A program made the position numbers and the translations under genes. From NCBI GenBank assembly GCA_024180945.1, contig JAKSGN010000035.1, forward strand, positions 930,001 through 994,000: DNA of 64,000 nt. The letters run 5' to 3'. How positions within the stretch are numbered: the stretch's first letter is position 1; each line of letters opens with the position of its first letter. This DNA is from Macrophomina tecta. Taxonomy: Eukaryota; Ascomycota; Dothideomycetes; Botryosphaeriales; Botryosphaeriaceae. The notes beneath the pieces are model-generated. The model saw only the letters and a program-made list of their open reading frames with translations, was not told where the DNA came from and did not search any database. Positions 32,244 to 44,353 of this stretch are shown in pieces.

Positions 32244-33995
32244 ATGTCCTCCTCCGAGTCGAAGCCCGTCGATCGCGAGGCTACTGCGGAAGCTACCAAA
32301 GAGGTAGCCGCCGAGGCCTCGAAGCCCGAGGACGTTGAACGGCAAGACGAATCGTCCGGCGATGAGGAAACACCCACCACCGGCGAAGGTGCTACCCCCG
32401 CGGCGGCCAAGAAGAAGAAGAAGAAGAGCAAGAAGAAGAAGCTCAAGGAAGCTCTCACCGGCACGGGCACTGCTGAAGCGGGCCCCAGCTCCGAGGGCTC
32501 AGCACAGCCGAAGCAGAAGCTGAGCAGGGAACAGCTCGAGGCATTGATGGCTGCCAACCCCGCCCTAAAGTCCGAGTTCGATAAGATGAACGAGAACCAG
32601 GTGGAGGACCTGCTCAAGAACCTCAGCGTGTCCGATCTGTTGACCGGTCTTACCATCGGAAGCAAGAATGCGAAGGACATGGCTAGCTACAAGTTCTGGC
32701 AGACCCAGCCAGTACCTGCTTTCGACGACCCCAAGCTGAAGGTCGAGGATGGTCCCATCAAGGTCATCGACAAGGAGAGAGTCTCCAAGGAGCCCGCACC
32801 GCTGGTCGAAGGGTTCGAGTGGGTCACAATGAACTTGGAGGATGAGAAGGAGCTGGAGGAAGTATACAACCTCCTTACACATCACTATGTGGAGGACGAC
32901 GAGGCCATGTTCCGCTTCAACTACTCCGCCTCCTTCCTCAACTGGGCTCTCAAGGCTCCAGGCTGGCGCGATATTTGGCATGTTGGAGTCCGCGCCACGC
33001 AGTCGCGCAAGCTTGTCGCCTTCATTTCGGGCATTCCTGTCAAGCTCCGTGTCCGCAAGAACCTGATCAACTCCGTGGAGATCAACTTTCTTTGCGTTCA
33101 CAAGAAGCTGCGTTCGAAGCGTCTCGCTCCCACACTCATCAAGGAGATCACCCGTCGTTGCTACCTCAACGATATCTTTCAAGCTATCTATACAGCTGGC
33201 GTCATTCTTCCTACGCCTGTCGCTACTTGCCGCTATTTCCACCGCAGTATTGACTGGGAGAAGCTGTATGACGTTGGATTCTCGCCGCTCCCTCACGGTT
33301 CGACTAGGCAGAGGCAAATTTTAAAGTACAAGCTGCCCGATAAGACCGCTACCAACGGCTTGAGGCCCATAGAGGAGAAAGATGCCGACCAGGTCAAGGA
33401 TCTATTGACTAGATACCTTGCACGCACACATATGGCTCAAGAGTTCAGCAAGGAAGAGGTCGAGCACTGGTTCCTGAACAAGGAAAAGGATGCCGAGAAA
33501 CGTGTCGTGTGGGCTTATGTCGTCGAGGATCCGTCGACGGGCAAGATTACGGATTTTTTCTCGTTCTATTGCCTTGAGTCAACCGTCATCAGGGACCAGG
33601 GCAAGGGCAATAGGGTTGTCAGGGCGGCATATCTCTACTACTACGCCACGGAAGTCGCATTTACAGGCGATCAGAAGGAACTGAAGGCCAGATTGAATGT
33701 TTTGATCAAGGACGCCTTGATCCTTGCGAAGAAGGCAAGTCAAACTCCGCTCTAGCTAAGTTGCAAAAAGAGTCCGGAATGCTAACTGTCTCCTTAGGCC
33801 AAATTCGACGTCCTGAACGCTCTCACCCTGCTCGACAACCCTCTCTTCCTCGAAGAACAAAAGTTTGGCGCTGGTGACGGCCAGCTGCACTACTACTTGT
33901 ACAACTACCGCACAGCGCTCATCCCTGGTGGCGTCAACGACAAGAACCAGCCGTCGGACAAGCACATGGGTGGCGTTGGTGTTGTTATGCTCTAA
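32244..33995 (+). CDS. NMT1: Glycylpeptide N-tetradecanoyltransferase (N-myristoyltransferase)
   Basis: Exons 32244-33734 and 33798-33995 give 562 residues; the intron has a GC donor (AAG|GCAAGT ... CTTAG). The enzyme transfers myristate from myristoyl-CoA to N-terminal glycines of cytosolic proteins. Features: an acidic N-terminal tail and a Lys-rich tract (about 54-68, typical of ribosome-associated NMTs), [10 protein letters not shown], then [20 protein letters not shown] and [20 protein letters not shown] of the acyl-CoA site, and the C-terminal GGVGVVML whose end carboxylate acts in catalysis. The intact Leu C-terminus supports the spliced model. I started at MSSSES because the 5' extension looks unlike NMT. 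This is an essential single-copy housekeeping gene in fungi. Confidence 0.95.
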
Positions 33996-34346
33996 CCTAT
34001 GGGATTACCTGCACTTAGTCAAAAGCGTGTTGCGGATAAGGAACGCCATATATTTCTTGAATCAAATATTTCATTGATGCATAGCATGGGCTGGAGTAGC
34101 ATACTCAAAAAGATACACCATTGCAATTGGCGCAGCCAATGACGACGTTGCAGATGCGCGTGACACGTGATGGATAGGCAGACCCTCGTCCTGACGGAAA
34201 GTCTTGGCGAGTTTAGGGCAAAAAAAGTTCCCCGGGTTCCGGTCTGAGCTCGCCGCTCGGTGGTTTGGCCGCAACTCCGCAGACAAGATCATCTGCCGCC
34301 GCGTCTCTCGTTCCGTGCGCTTTTTCTTTCCTCAATTGCCGCCAAG
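33996..34346. other. Intergenic (351 bp)
   Basis: 3' end of NMT and promoter of the mitochondrial EF-G gene; nothing else seen. Confidence 0.6.
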
Positions 34347-36934
34347 ATGAGGGCGACCGGGCTGATCAGAGCGCAGGCCTCTGCCCTGCGCTCCATGACC
34401 AATGGTGCCAGACTAGGATGCCGTCAGTCTTCGCTCCTCCATGCCAGATGCGCGTCCACCGCTATGCTACGCCCGGCTTCCGCAGGCATTGCTCAGTCTC
34501 CCGGCGCAAAGCTTTGGTCTACAAGGAGATGGCAGTCTGGCACTGCCGCCGCTGTGTACGTTGGCCTCGATCTTCCCGGAAAAACACTTTCGAAGGCTAA
34601 CATCCTTACCAGGCTCGAATCCGCCCAGCAGGATCCGTCGCAGCTGAGCCAGGAAACAATCGTTGAGAACCTCGATCCCGCAGAATGGGCACGGTTGCAG
34701 AAAGTTCGGAACATCGGCATTGCTGTAGGATACACCCAGACCTGAGGATGATTGGGACGGGCTATATGTGTGATGGCGGATGGACGGCTGACGGTAGTAG
34801 GCACACATTGACAGTGGCAAAACCACGGCGACCGAGCGTGTCCTTTTCTACACCGGCAGGATCAAGGAGATCCACGAAGTGCGCGGCAAAGATGCTGTCG
34901 GCGCCAAGATGGACTCGATGGACCTCGAGCGCGAGAAGGGTATCACTATCCAGTCGGCCGCCACTTTCTGCGACTGGGTCAAGAAGAATGACGATGGCAA
35001 GGAGGAGGAATATCACATCAACCTCATCGATACTCCAGGCCACATTGACTTCACCATTGAGGTCGAGCGTGCGCTGAGAGTGCTGGATGGCGCCGTCATG
35101 ATTCTGTGTGCCGTCTCTGGTGTGCAATCACAGACCATGACCGTCGACAGGCAGATGAAGCGCTACAATGTCCCCCGCATCTCCTTCATCAACAAGATGG
35201 ACCGCATGGGAGCAAACCCTTTCAAGGCCGTTGACCAGATCAACCAGAAGCTCAAGATTCCCGCCGCGGCGATCCAAGTCCCCATCGGTTCCGAGGATAA
35301 CTTCAAGGGCGTTGTCGATCTGATCCGCATGAAGGCAATCTACAATGAGGGACCTAGGGGTGAGATCCTGAGGGTAACGGATGAGATCCCGGCGGATCTG
35401 CAGCAAACGTGCAATGAGCGCAGGGCGAAACTAATCGAGACGCTTGCGGACGTGGACGAGGAGATTGCAGACCTTTTTCTTGAGGGAGAGGAGCCTACGC
35501 AGCACCAGCTCAAGGCAGCCATTCGCCGCGCTACCATCAGCCTTAAGTTCACCCCGGTCCTTATGGGATCTGCTCTCGCGGACAAGTCTGTCCAGCCCAT
35601 GTTGGACGCGGTCGTCGACTACCTGCCTAACCCGGCTGAGGTCGAGAACATGGCGCTGGATCGCAAGCGTGATGAAACTCCTGTCAAGCTCGTATCTTAC
35701 AACTCCCTGCCGTTCACTGGCCTTGCGTTCAAGCTTGAGGAGAGCAACTACGGCCAATTGACGTACATTCGTGTGTATCAGGGAACTCTCAAGAAAGGCA
35801 TGACTGTCTTCAACGCCAGGACCGACAAGAAGATCAAGATCCCCAGAATCGTACGCATGCATTCCAATGAGATGGAGGAGGTGCAGGAGATTGGTGCAGG
35901 TGAAATCTGTGCCGTGTTCGGTGTCGATTGTGCTTCAGGTGACACCTTCACGGACGGAAAGCTCGAGTACACCATGGTAAGCCTCGGTTATTCTGCGCTT
36001 ATGGTCCTCTGGCTAATTATTTCAGTCTTCTATGTTCGTTCCTGAGCCCGTCATTTCTCTGTCCATCCAACCCAAGCACACCAAGGACGGTGGCAACTTC
36101 TCCAAGGCCATGAACCGATTCCAGCGTGAAGATCCCACTTTCCGTGTCCACGTTGACCCCGAATCCCAACAAACCATCATCTCCGGCATGGGTGAATTAC
36201 ATCTGGACATCTACATCGAGCGCATGAAGCGTGAGTACAAGGTTGAGGTCATCACTGGTCAGCCCCAGGTCGCCTACCGCGAAACCATCACTGAGAAGGT
36301 CAACTTTGATCACACGCTCAAGAAGCAGACCGGTGGTGCCGGTGATTTCGCTCGGGTCATCGGGTACATGGAGCCCACCGGCTCTTTCGGCGACAATAAG
36401 TTCGAGCAGCACGTTGTCGGCGGCACCATCTCGGAGAAGTACCTGTTTGCTTGCGAGAAGGGATTCATGGACTCCTGCGCCAAGGGCCCGCTGCTCGGCC
36501 ACAAGATCCTAGGCTCGAGCATGCACCTGATGGACGGTGCCACTCACGTCACGGATTCTTCCGAGCATGCCTTCCGCCTCGCCACGCAGCAGGCTTTCCG
36601 CAAGGCGTTCATCCAAGGCAAGCCGCAGGTGCTCGAACCAGTCATGAAGACGACCATCACTGCGCCAAACGAATTCCAGGGCAACATCGTCGGCCTTTTG
36701 AATAAGCGCAACTCGACCATCAACGATACGGAGATCGGACCGGACGATTTCACCATCTATGCCGATTGCAGTTTGCAAAGCATGTTCGGCTTCTCGACGC
36801 AACTGCGCGCGGCGACCCAGGGTAAGGGCGAGTTCAGCATGGAATTCAGCCACTACAGCGCCGCGCCTCCGCAGCTGCAGAAGGAGCTTATTGCCAAGTA
36901 TGAGAAGGCGCAGGCTGAGAAGAACAAGAAATAA
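34347..36934 (+). CDS. MEF1: Mitochondrial elongation factor G
   Basis: Exons 34347-34724, 34801-35976 and 36026-36934 give 820 residues. This GTPase drives ribosome translocation in mitochondria. The first 70-110 residues are Arg/Ser/Ala-rich without acid clusters, as in a mitochondrial presequence. GTPase motifs: G1 AHIDSGKTT (from about 127; the first intron falls right before it), G2/switch I near [14 protein letters not shown]3 DTPGHIDF, G4 NKMDRMG. Domain IV/V marks include [17 protein letters not shown] and [17 protein letters not shown] [14 protein letters not shown] at the end. Length and order match fungal Mef1. The second intron is only 49 bp. Confidence 0.96.
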
Positions 36935-37362
36935 GTGTGGAGATTGGGGTTGCTGTGTGAAAAGCTATTGAATTGAAAGGAGATGAAGCAAAATGGGAGG
37001 GAGCAACGATTTGCATATAGAAGGGAGCAAGTCGGGATTTTTGTGCCATTGAAGGCCTTTTTTTTAAAAAAAAATTACTTGCTGTACTTCAGAGCATGTA
37101 TGTATATCTAGGGATCTTTCAAAAAAAAAAAGAAAAAGGGCGGGGGCATGCGAGCGAGAATAGAAATACCAGCAGTAAACTCCTCTCAAAGAAAAATTAT
37201 TACAGATACTCTACATTTGATTTCTTTCTCTGCGTGGGTCTTCTTCTTCACAGTGACTGGCATTCCTTGCTCCGCATCTCGACCACTCCTCTCCAGGGCT
37301 TTCGGGAGCGCCGCGCTCAGCTAAGCGTAAAGCCCTTTTTCTGCCCCAACTTTCAATCCAGA
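36935..37362. other. Convergent 3' region (428 bp)
   Basis: Lies between the 3' ends of MEF1 (plus) and the ABHD12-like gene (minus). It has a T8A9 tract near 37059-37076 and an A-run near 37122-37132. No gene. Confidence 0.6.
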
Positions 37363-38809
37363 TCAAGGAGATGCGTCGAACGCCCTCTGCACGGCCAGCG
37401 CCACGGGAGCGAACGTCACCACCCGGTTGTGCCCACCATACGCCAGCAGATCCATGCGCACCTCGACCGCCCCGTCCACGCTCGCCGTGCTCCTGGCCCG
37501 CGCCGTCCTGCCCTTCGCCCCATCCGCCGGCACGTGGGTATCTTTGACCACGGCCTTGCCGCCCTCCGCCGTCGCGAGCATCGCGCTCGCCGCCTCGTAG
37601 ATGCTGACGCCGTGCGCCCACGGGATGTCGAAGTCGTCTTTGGCGTGCAGGATGTGCAGGCGGAGTTTCTTGCCAGCGCCTCCGCTTTTTTGGGACGCCG
37701 CGGCGGCGGAGGAGACCAGCGCTTCGATCCGGGACAGGGTGGGCCAGGCGTCGACGATGCGGGCGCGCAGCCAGTTTTGCAGGCGCGGGTAGCCGCGCAG
37801 CGGGGAGAGGACGGGGATCAGGCCGAAGATGCGGTAGGATTCGAGGAGGGTGGGGAGGGAGGTGAAGGGGGCGATGAGGATGATGGCCGCGAAGTCTGTT
37901 GGGCCCGTGGTGCCGGTGGTCGTGCTGGTGTTGGAGGGCAGAAGCCCGGCGATGCCGAGTGGGTCGGCGAAGTGCAGCCCAACAGCGCTGGCGACGGCGG
38001 TGCCGAGGGATTGCCCGACGACGGTGATGCGCGAGGAGGGGATGTTGAGCGTGTGCAGGGCGTAGTTCACGAGGGCGATGCCGTCGGTGATGAGGCCGGC
38101 TTCGGTGGCGGTGCCGGAAGAGCGCCCGAAGCCCCGGTAGTCGATCGTAAGGAGGTGAGTGTTTGGGAGCGAGGTCAGGGTCCGGTAGGTCTCGGTGCGC
38201 CAGCCTTGGGCGACGTGGCCGGCGTTGCCGTGGACTGTTTGAAGGGGTTCGATGGCGTTAGATGAGGGGTGGTCTGCAGTTCAGGTACAGGGAAAGGAGG
38301 ACGGTCTTTACAGTTGATGATGAGACGGGCCTTCGGGTCGTTCTTTAGGAGCTCGAAGGCTTTGGTTTGCGTGAAGTCACCATTGGGGGAGCCGGAGGCG
38401 ACTTGGAAGAGCTCGGCTTCGTGCTTTTCGTAGATGTTGAGCGGGAGGACGTGCCAAGCGTATAGGATCTCGTTGTCAGGAGTGGTGACATTGAAAGGCG
38501 TTACTTGGTTTTCTGGGGAGGTCAGCAGGAAGAAGACTTCGAGTCGGTGTATACAGGGACTGACTTGCGAAGCCATATGCTTGTGGAGTGTCCACATCTG
38601 CCCACCAGGCACTGACGAAGTTGTTGGCATAAAGGGCACTGATTTGTTCCGTCTTGATTAGATTCCACTCTTAGCAGCGGCCGAGAAGGCTTGACGTACT
38701 TTCTCTGGATAGTAACATTAGTCAAGGCGAGCATTATGGCGGCGTAGAGAGCGCCGACACCGGCAAGCCCCCAATATGCCTTTTTCAGAACTGGGTGGAG
38801 GGGCAGCAT
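37363..38809 (-). CDS. Alpha/beta hydrolase, ABHD12-like lipase
   Basis: Exons 38809-38700, 38638-38565, 38512-38312 and 38234-37363 give 418 residues. The N-terminus has one membrane helix (GLAGVGALYAAIMLALTNV). Then come YGFAKNQVTPFNV, LYAWHVLPL, the oxyanion strand HGNAGHVAQGW (from 130), DYRGFGRSSG, the nucleophile elbow VVGQSLGTAVA with Ser204, a late Asp in HAKDDFDIPW and His in GGHNRVV, so the catalytic triad is complete. ABHD12-type enzymes hydrolyse monoacylglycerols or lysophospholipids at membranes. The phrase between the strands near residues 224-240 is a Ser/Thr/Gly-rich insert (NTSTTTGTTGP). It is divergent from SWC3, with 725 bp between. Confidence 0.9.
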
Positions 38810-39534
38810 CTTTAACTGGCGAGAAAAAGTCAGAGTTGGCGACGAACTTTAGAATGACACGAGCTGTATAAGATGGGAGAAGGAAGACACGTTGGTGCCT
38901 AGCTTCGTCAATAACAGAAAAGGACACTCTATGGAAGGATCGAGCGCGAGGAGCAATGGGGCTTGAGAAACCGACATTACAGGAATGGAGGCAGTGGGGG
39001 ATATTGCCTAACGTACCCTTCTTCTCCGTGTCTATGTTGTTGATGGAGAGAGATTGTCGGCGATCGCCGGACGTCCTAGAGCGTCTCGCCGCGGCGGCAT
39101 CGTTTTAGTCATGGCCGGTCAGATCCGCGTGGCTTGCATGTGATGGTATGGCCATTCTCGAAGGAGATTAAGAGTGGGTTTATCTCGAGAGTTCCCGGAG
39201 ATCTGTCTGCTCAGAAATCCATCAAGGACTTTTGAATCCCATTGACGATGCGCGTGCTGGCGAAGAGCATCGCATGCAAGCAGACGCGGAGGTCTTGGCA
39301 GCAGCGGAGCGGCGCGTCATGGCTGTTCAGCTCGCGTGAGGCCGTCGCGCGCTTTCCCAAGGAACTTTCTTTCCCTTCATGACGCGCCCTCTTCTCCAAC
39401 ACAACACAACACAACACAACACAACGCCGAACTTTTCGTCAATCCAAGCTATCGCTTGATCAACCATTTGAGTTGCGCGTTGCTCGCTTTTCTGGCTGCC
39501 CGCTTCATCCTCCATCGCGACCCTCGGTGCGAAG
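38810..39534. promoter_or_regulatory. Divergent promoter region ABHD12-like / SWC3
   Basis: A 725-bp gap between divergent starts. It holds an ACAAC pentanucleotide repeat (39397-39425) about 110 bp before the SWC3 ATG, probably in its leader. No other signal is assigned. Confidence 0.5.
39397..39425. repeat. (ACAAC)n microsatellite
   Basis: Five to six copies of ACAAC in a row, in the presumed 5' leader of the SWC3 gene. Confidence 0.9.
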
Positions 39535-41516
39535 ATGCAGCGCCGCAGGAATCCCGCCCGCAACCAGAAGCCCGAGCCTGTTCCTGCGAAAGAATCCCCG
39601 GCCCCCGCGAAGGATAATGCGAAGAACAAGAGAAAGGACACACCCGTCAAGGAGAAGCCGGTAGAGGCGACCCCACCGCCTCCGCTACCTCCTCCGCTCC
39701 CGACAAAGCTAGGCGCAGGACAGCCGATTCCCACCGTAAAAGAGCCACAGCCCGCTGACTTGCCAGAGTCCGACTGGCAATCTGTTGCAGAGAGGTACGG
39801 TTGGTAATGGGATGGTCTCCTTAGCACGCGCTAATCGCAATTCACAGTGGCGTGCTGAAAGCGGCCCTCGAGCGCTCGCGCCAAAAATGGATGACACCGG
39901 GCATTTTCGAGCTTTACTACAGCAAGGCAGGGAAGAAGAAGCTACCCAATAAGGGGAAAAACAAGGAGGAGGATAAAGACAAGAGCAAAGAAGAAAAGGA
40001 GAAGGACAAGAAGGAGGAAAAGGAAACCGAGAACATGAAGGCGAAGCAGATGAAGCGCGAGGGAAACTGCAAGCTCTACATCGACCCGCATCAGTGGGAT
40101 GTCACAATATGGACCATGAGAGAACATACTGCTCCACCTCCTCCCAAACCGAAGCCTGCTCCGCCCCCACCGACATACAACCAACATCCCCCGGGCTACT
40201 ACTACGGCGGCAGTTACGGTGCCACCCATCCGTATCAACATTACCACTCATACCCCCCGCAACATCCGCAACACCCGTCACACCCCCCTCCGCCGCCGGT
40301 ACGTAAACCACCTCCACCAGCGAAACCGAATCCACCGCCGCCTACAAATCAATCCCAGCCAACCGACCCAAATGCAGTACAGTCGAAGCCTGCACCTGAT
40401 CCGGTTATTCACATGCTCGCCGAGCGCGCAAACACGAATTTCAAGCTGAGAGATATCATGAAAATTGTAGCAAGAGGAGACGCTACAAAAGAACAGCTAG
40501 AGTACTTTCAGTCACATATCAACGAGCTCACTGAGAGGCTGGAGGCGCAAAAGAAGGCGCAGCAAGCTCAAAAGCCACCTGCGCCACGTCCAGCTCCTCC
40601 GCCTGTCCAAGCCAGCCCGGCTCCTCCACCTCAGCCCGTCCAAGCACGTCCGCCTACTCAGACAAGCCAGACACCTCTGCCCACTCACGCGAGCACGGCG
40701 CCTCCGCCTACTCAGGCTAGTCAGGCTCCTCCGTCTACACATGCACCTCAAGCTTCAACCCCAGTGCCACCTCCAGCCGCGCCGCCAGCACACCCGGCCT
40801 CTGCACCTGCTGCAAACGGAGCACCACACTCTCTACCACCTCCTAGCCCTGCGACACCAACACCGTCGAAAATGCCCCAGCAGCCACCCATGACCTACTA
40901 CACTCCACCGCCGCAGCCTGGGCCTTACGGGCATTACGCACCTCCTCCTCCACCGCCTCCGCAACCGGCTCAACCGCCTCCACCACCTCAGCCTCCACAG
41001 CCTACATACCGTGCTCTCTGTATAGACTTTAACACCAATGGCGACCGCCTCCTGTTTCCGCGTGAGACAATTTTAGAAGCGCTCCCAGGAAATCAGGTTT
41101 TAGCGTCCTTCCTGAAGGTCCAGAAAGTCGATCATTTGACCCTAGCCCAACTTCCCAAGACTCAAACGTACTACAAGATCTTGAAGGAATACTACCAACC
41201 AATCACGGTGAGGTTCAGAGCGGATAACGCAAGCGTGCTGCAGTGTCTCTTCAGGTGGGTCAAGCCACAGGAGGAAGTGCGGAAGCACATGGAGGAGATC
41301 ATGGACAGGGCTGAGCCAGCAGAGGACGTCGAGTTGGCAGCCCGGCTTCCAAGAGAAGGTGTGGTCCAGGAGGGCACCAGCATGGTGCTGCAGGCAGATG
41401 AGAAGATTGCCGAGGCAAGGGGCAAAGGAAAGGAGAAGGAAGCAGTGAAAGAATCTGTTGAGCGAGTTGGCACGCCTGTGGGGGAGAGAGACAAGAAGAG
41501 GAAGAGAGTGAGGTGA
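39535..41516 (+). CDS. SWC3: SWR1-complex subunit Swc3-like protein
   Basis: Exons 39535-39794 and 39848-41516 give 642 residues. The conserved part is SDWQSVAESGVLKAALERSR followed by QKWMTPGIFELYYSK, preceded by a PPPLPTKL...PIPTVKEPQPADL segment, the arrangement I associate with the fungal Swc3 domain. After it come a Lys/Glu-rich stretch (about 105-145), a short conserved strand (CKLYIDPHQWDVTIW), then a very long Pro/Gln/Ala-rich low-complexity region (about 170-480) and a folded C-terminal part with PRETILEALPGNQVLASFL and a basic end (KKRKRVR), probably a nuclear signal. SWR1 swaps H2A for H2A.Z in nucleosomes. The name rests on the N-terminal domain only; the Pro-rich region is typical of filamentous-fungal versions. 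Confidence 0.75.
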
Positions 41517-42682
41517 GAGGCGTCTAATTTAATGATACCCCGATCTATCCAGTTCCGATAGGAGCCAATCCTGAGCCTATGCCGTAGAGTTGGGGCGGCG
41601 GGCTGAGAAGGGCCAAGGCCGAGTAGGCCATGCCAGCAAGGGCTTAATTATATCGCGACGAAGTCGACATCAACAACACGCTTGGTGACGTTTTCTACTG
41701 TTTCATCCCTTCTTCAAATCGCCGTCGTCAGTTGTGATATCTACCCCAATGATTTGGCATGGTAACTTATTGATGGTTTTATTGTCCATCTGCGGCATTG
41801 CCTGGCGTGGGAACAAATGCCTTCAGCACGAAATTATGGCCGCCTATTTCCTCTAAATGTGAGATGAAGCATCGATCAACAAGGCAACACTCTAATCACA
41901 CGTTGTGTACACACCATGCGCAGATAAGGCTTGAAAAATAGGTGAGTCATGAATTTGATTAGCAGACTGCTTAGCCATTCAAAATCACTGTTGCCACGGG
42001 AGTTGACGTCGGGCTTATGTTACCTCATACTATACGTTGACCAGGCTAAGCGCTCGCCAGATAGCTCCTAAATCACGCCATTGCTTGATGCCGATTAGCG
42101 GAGCAGGCGCTCACCCCGCACTTCACCATTTCTTTGATTGAATTTGCCCGGGACAGCATGTCTTAGAGGTGAAGAAGCGCTCGGAAGCGAAAAACACTAT
42201 TCAATGTCCCGTTTCCGAGCCGGTGTACGTTCACCTGCGTGAAACGTGAGGCTGTGCATCTCACTAGCTGAACCAACAGCAAGTTTTCAGGTATTACCCT
42301 CCTCGCTATCTACCGCTTCTAGGAGCGGGGTAGTTAGTGTGCGACGCCGGGCATGCTGTGCTTGGATCAGATCCTGTAGTTGCTGATTATGGCGTGCGCG
42401 AGCCGCAGTATGACAACCTGCATGGCGGGATCCACTCCATGCAGTGCCAACCCCGTCATCTTGATGCTCTATTTCTTTTTCAGTGCAACACTCGGCGATA
42501 AGTTGATCGGCAGCCGAGTCTGGTCGTACTTTTGAAAGAATGCTTCGCTTGCCACTATATCGGCAGTCGGCAGACAGTCCCGATGTTGCACTGTTAACAC
42601 CAGCTCTCTCCGCTTGACGGACTGGCAGGTACCCACGCGCAACCCCTCGCTTTCTGAAACCTCTGCACTTACTGCTGTCCAT
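41517..42682. other. Intergenic (1.2 kb)
   Basis: SWC3 3' flank, then unassigned DNA and the promoter of the MFS gene. No gene recognised. Confidence 0.55.
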
Positions 42683-44353
42683 ATGGCAGAAGAGGACAAG
42701 AAGCCGGCGGTCAACGAGGAGTGTCCTCCAACATCACCGCTCGCAACCGCGGAGGAATTTCACGATGGGACGGAAGAAGGGAAGAAGGCATTCCTTGCCT
42801 CATTTTCGTCCGCAGAAGACAAAGAGATTATGCGGAAGGTGGATAGAAGGTTTCTAGTGCTGATCGGGCTGATATACGTCCTCAAAAATGTGTGTGAGCA
42901 TCGGTCCGGGAGCAGATGTGGTTTACTGATGACGAGCAGATTGATTATATGAACGCGGCAAACGTCAAGGTTTTGCAAGTCGGTCAGCCGTCAAACATAT
43001 TGGCCGAGTTGAATATGAGTTCCAATCAGTACAACTGGGTTCAGTCAATCTACTTTGTAAGTGTAGTTTGGCAGAGAAGTAGCATCAGCAACACTACTGA
43101 CTCTGGCAAAAAGATCAGCTACATTGTTTTCGAGGTGCCCAGCAATCTGGTCATGAAGAAAGTCCTCCCACGCAACTGGCAAACCCGTATCATCCTGTCC
43201 TGGGGCCTCGTGCTTGCATGCCACGCAGCAGTGAATAACAAAGAAGGCCTCTACGCCGCACGTTGGTTTCTCGGGATGATGGAGGCCGGCATGTTTCCCG
43301 GATTGGCAGTGCAACTCGCGTCCTGGTATCGGACAGACGAATACGGAAAGCCAATCATGTGGATGTTTGGATTTCAGAACACTTCCGGCATCGTAGGGTC
43401 CCTCCTGGCTTACGGTATCTCGTACATGAACGGTGTTGGAGGACTCAGCGCCTGGCGATGGTATTAGCTCAAAAACACCCAAACTCCAAAGAAAAAGCTC
43501 CTTACGCTCAGCTAGGGTCTACCTCCTCGAAGGCCTCTTCACCATGCTCTTCGCCGGCGTCGTCTACCTCGTCCTGCCCGACTACCCCAAATCACCGCGC
43601 TCCTCCAAATGGCTGACGCCGCGCGAGCAAGAGTACCTCGAGACGCGCCTGTCCGCCGCCGCGCCCAAAACCAGCGACCCGGCCTTCGCGAAGCGCGAGA
43701 TCGCCGCCGCCGTGCGCGATCCGCGCATGTACGCCTTCATGCTCGCCCAGTTCCTGACAAACTTCGCCGGCTACGCCCTGCAGTGGCAGCTGCCGACCAT
43801 CACGACGGATCTCGGCTTCGCGGGCCTGCCGCGCAATCAGCTGCTCAACATACCGCCGTCGATTGGATCGGTCGTCGCCATCGTGTTTGCGGGCTGGTTC
43901 CTGAAGGAGGCGTATTTGTCGCGGCCGGCGTTCACCATTCTCATCAATACGTTTGAGCTGGCGTTCTTCATCTTGCTGGCCGCGGTGAATGAGAAGAAGG
44001 CGGTGTACGCGGCGTGCGTGTTCGGGACCCTGTTCTATAGTGTTTGGTTCATCCCGTTCTGGGCGTGGCGGAGTGCAACCCTGGAGGGCGCGACGGGCGC
44101 CGCGTTTGGCCTAGCTTTTCAGAATTGTGTCGGGCAGGTGGGCGGCGTGATCGGGCCGCAGCTCTTTCAAAGCAAGTACGCGGCGGATGGCTATAAGGTC
44201 CCGTTCGCGGTCTGCGCGGCGGCGGTGGGCGCAGCGTGGTTGGCCAGCGCTTGGGGATGGTGGTTGACCAGGAAGTTGGAGGCGGATGTGAGGAGGGTGC
44301 GGCGGCTGAGGATTAAGGCGGAGAAGGAGGGCGTGGTATACTCAGGAGCCTAA
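42683..44353 (+). CDS. MFS anion:cation symporter, Dal5/allantoate-permease type
   Basis: Exons 42683-42889, 42940-43056, 43114-43460 and 43516-44353 give 502 residues. Family marks: KVDRRFLVLIGLIYVLKNID at helix 1, GQPSNILAELNMSSNQYNWV QSIYF leading into helix 2, ISYIVFEVPSNLVMKK, RWFLGMMEAGMFPG in helix 4, and WRWVYLLEG at the start of helix 6. Twelve helices with a central loop fit the size. These proteins carry organic anions such as allantoate, nicotinate, vitamins or tartrate-like acids into the cell. The substrate is not predictable from sequence. Exon 4 is much GC-richer than exons 1-3. Confidence 0.9.
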
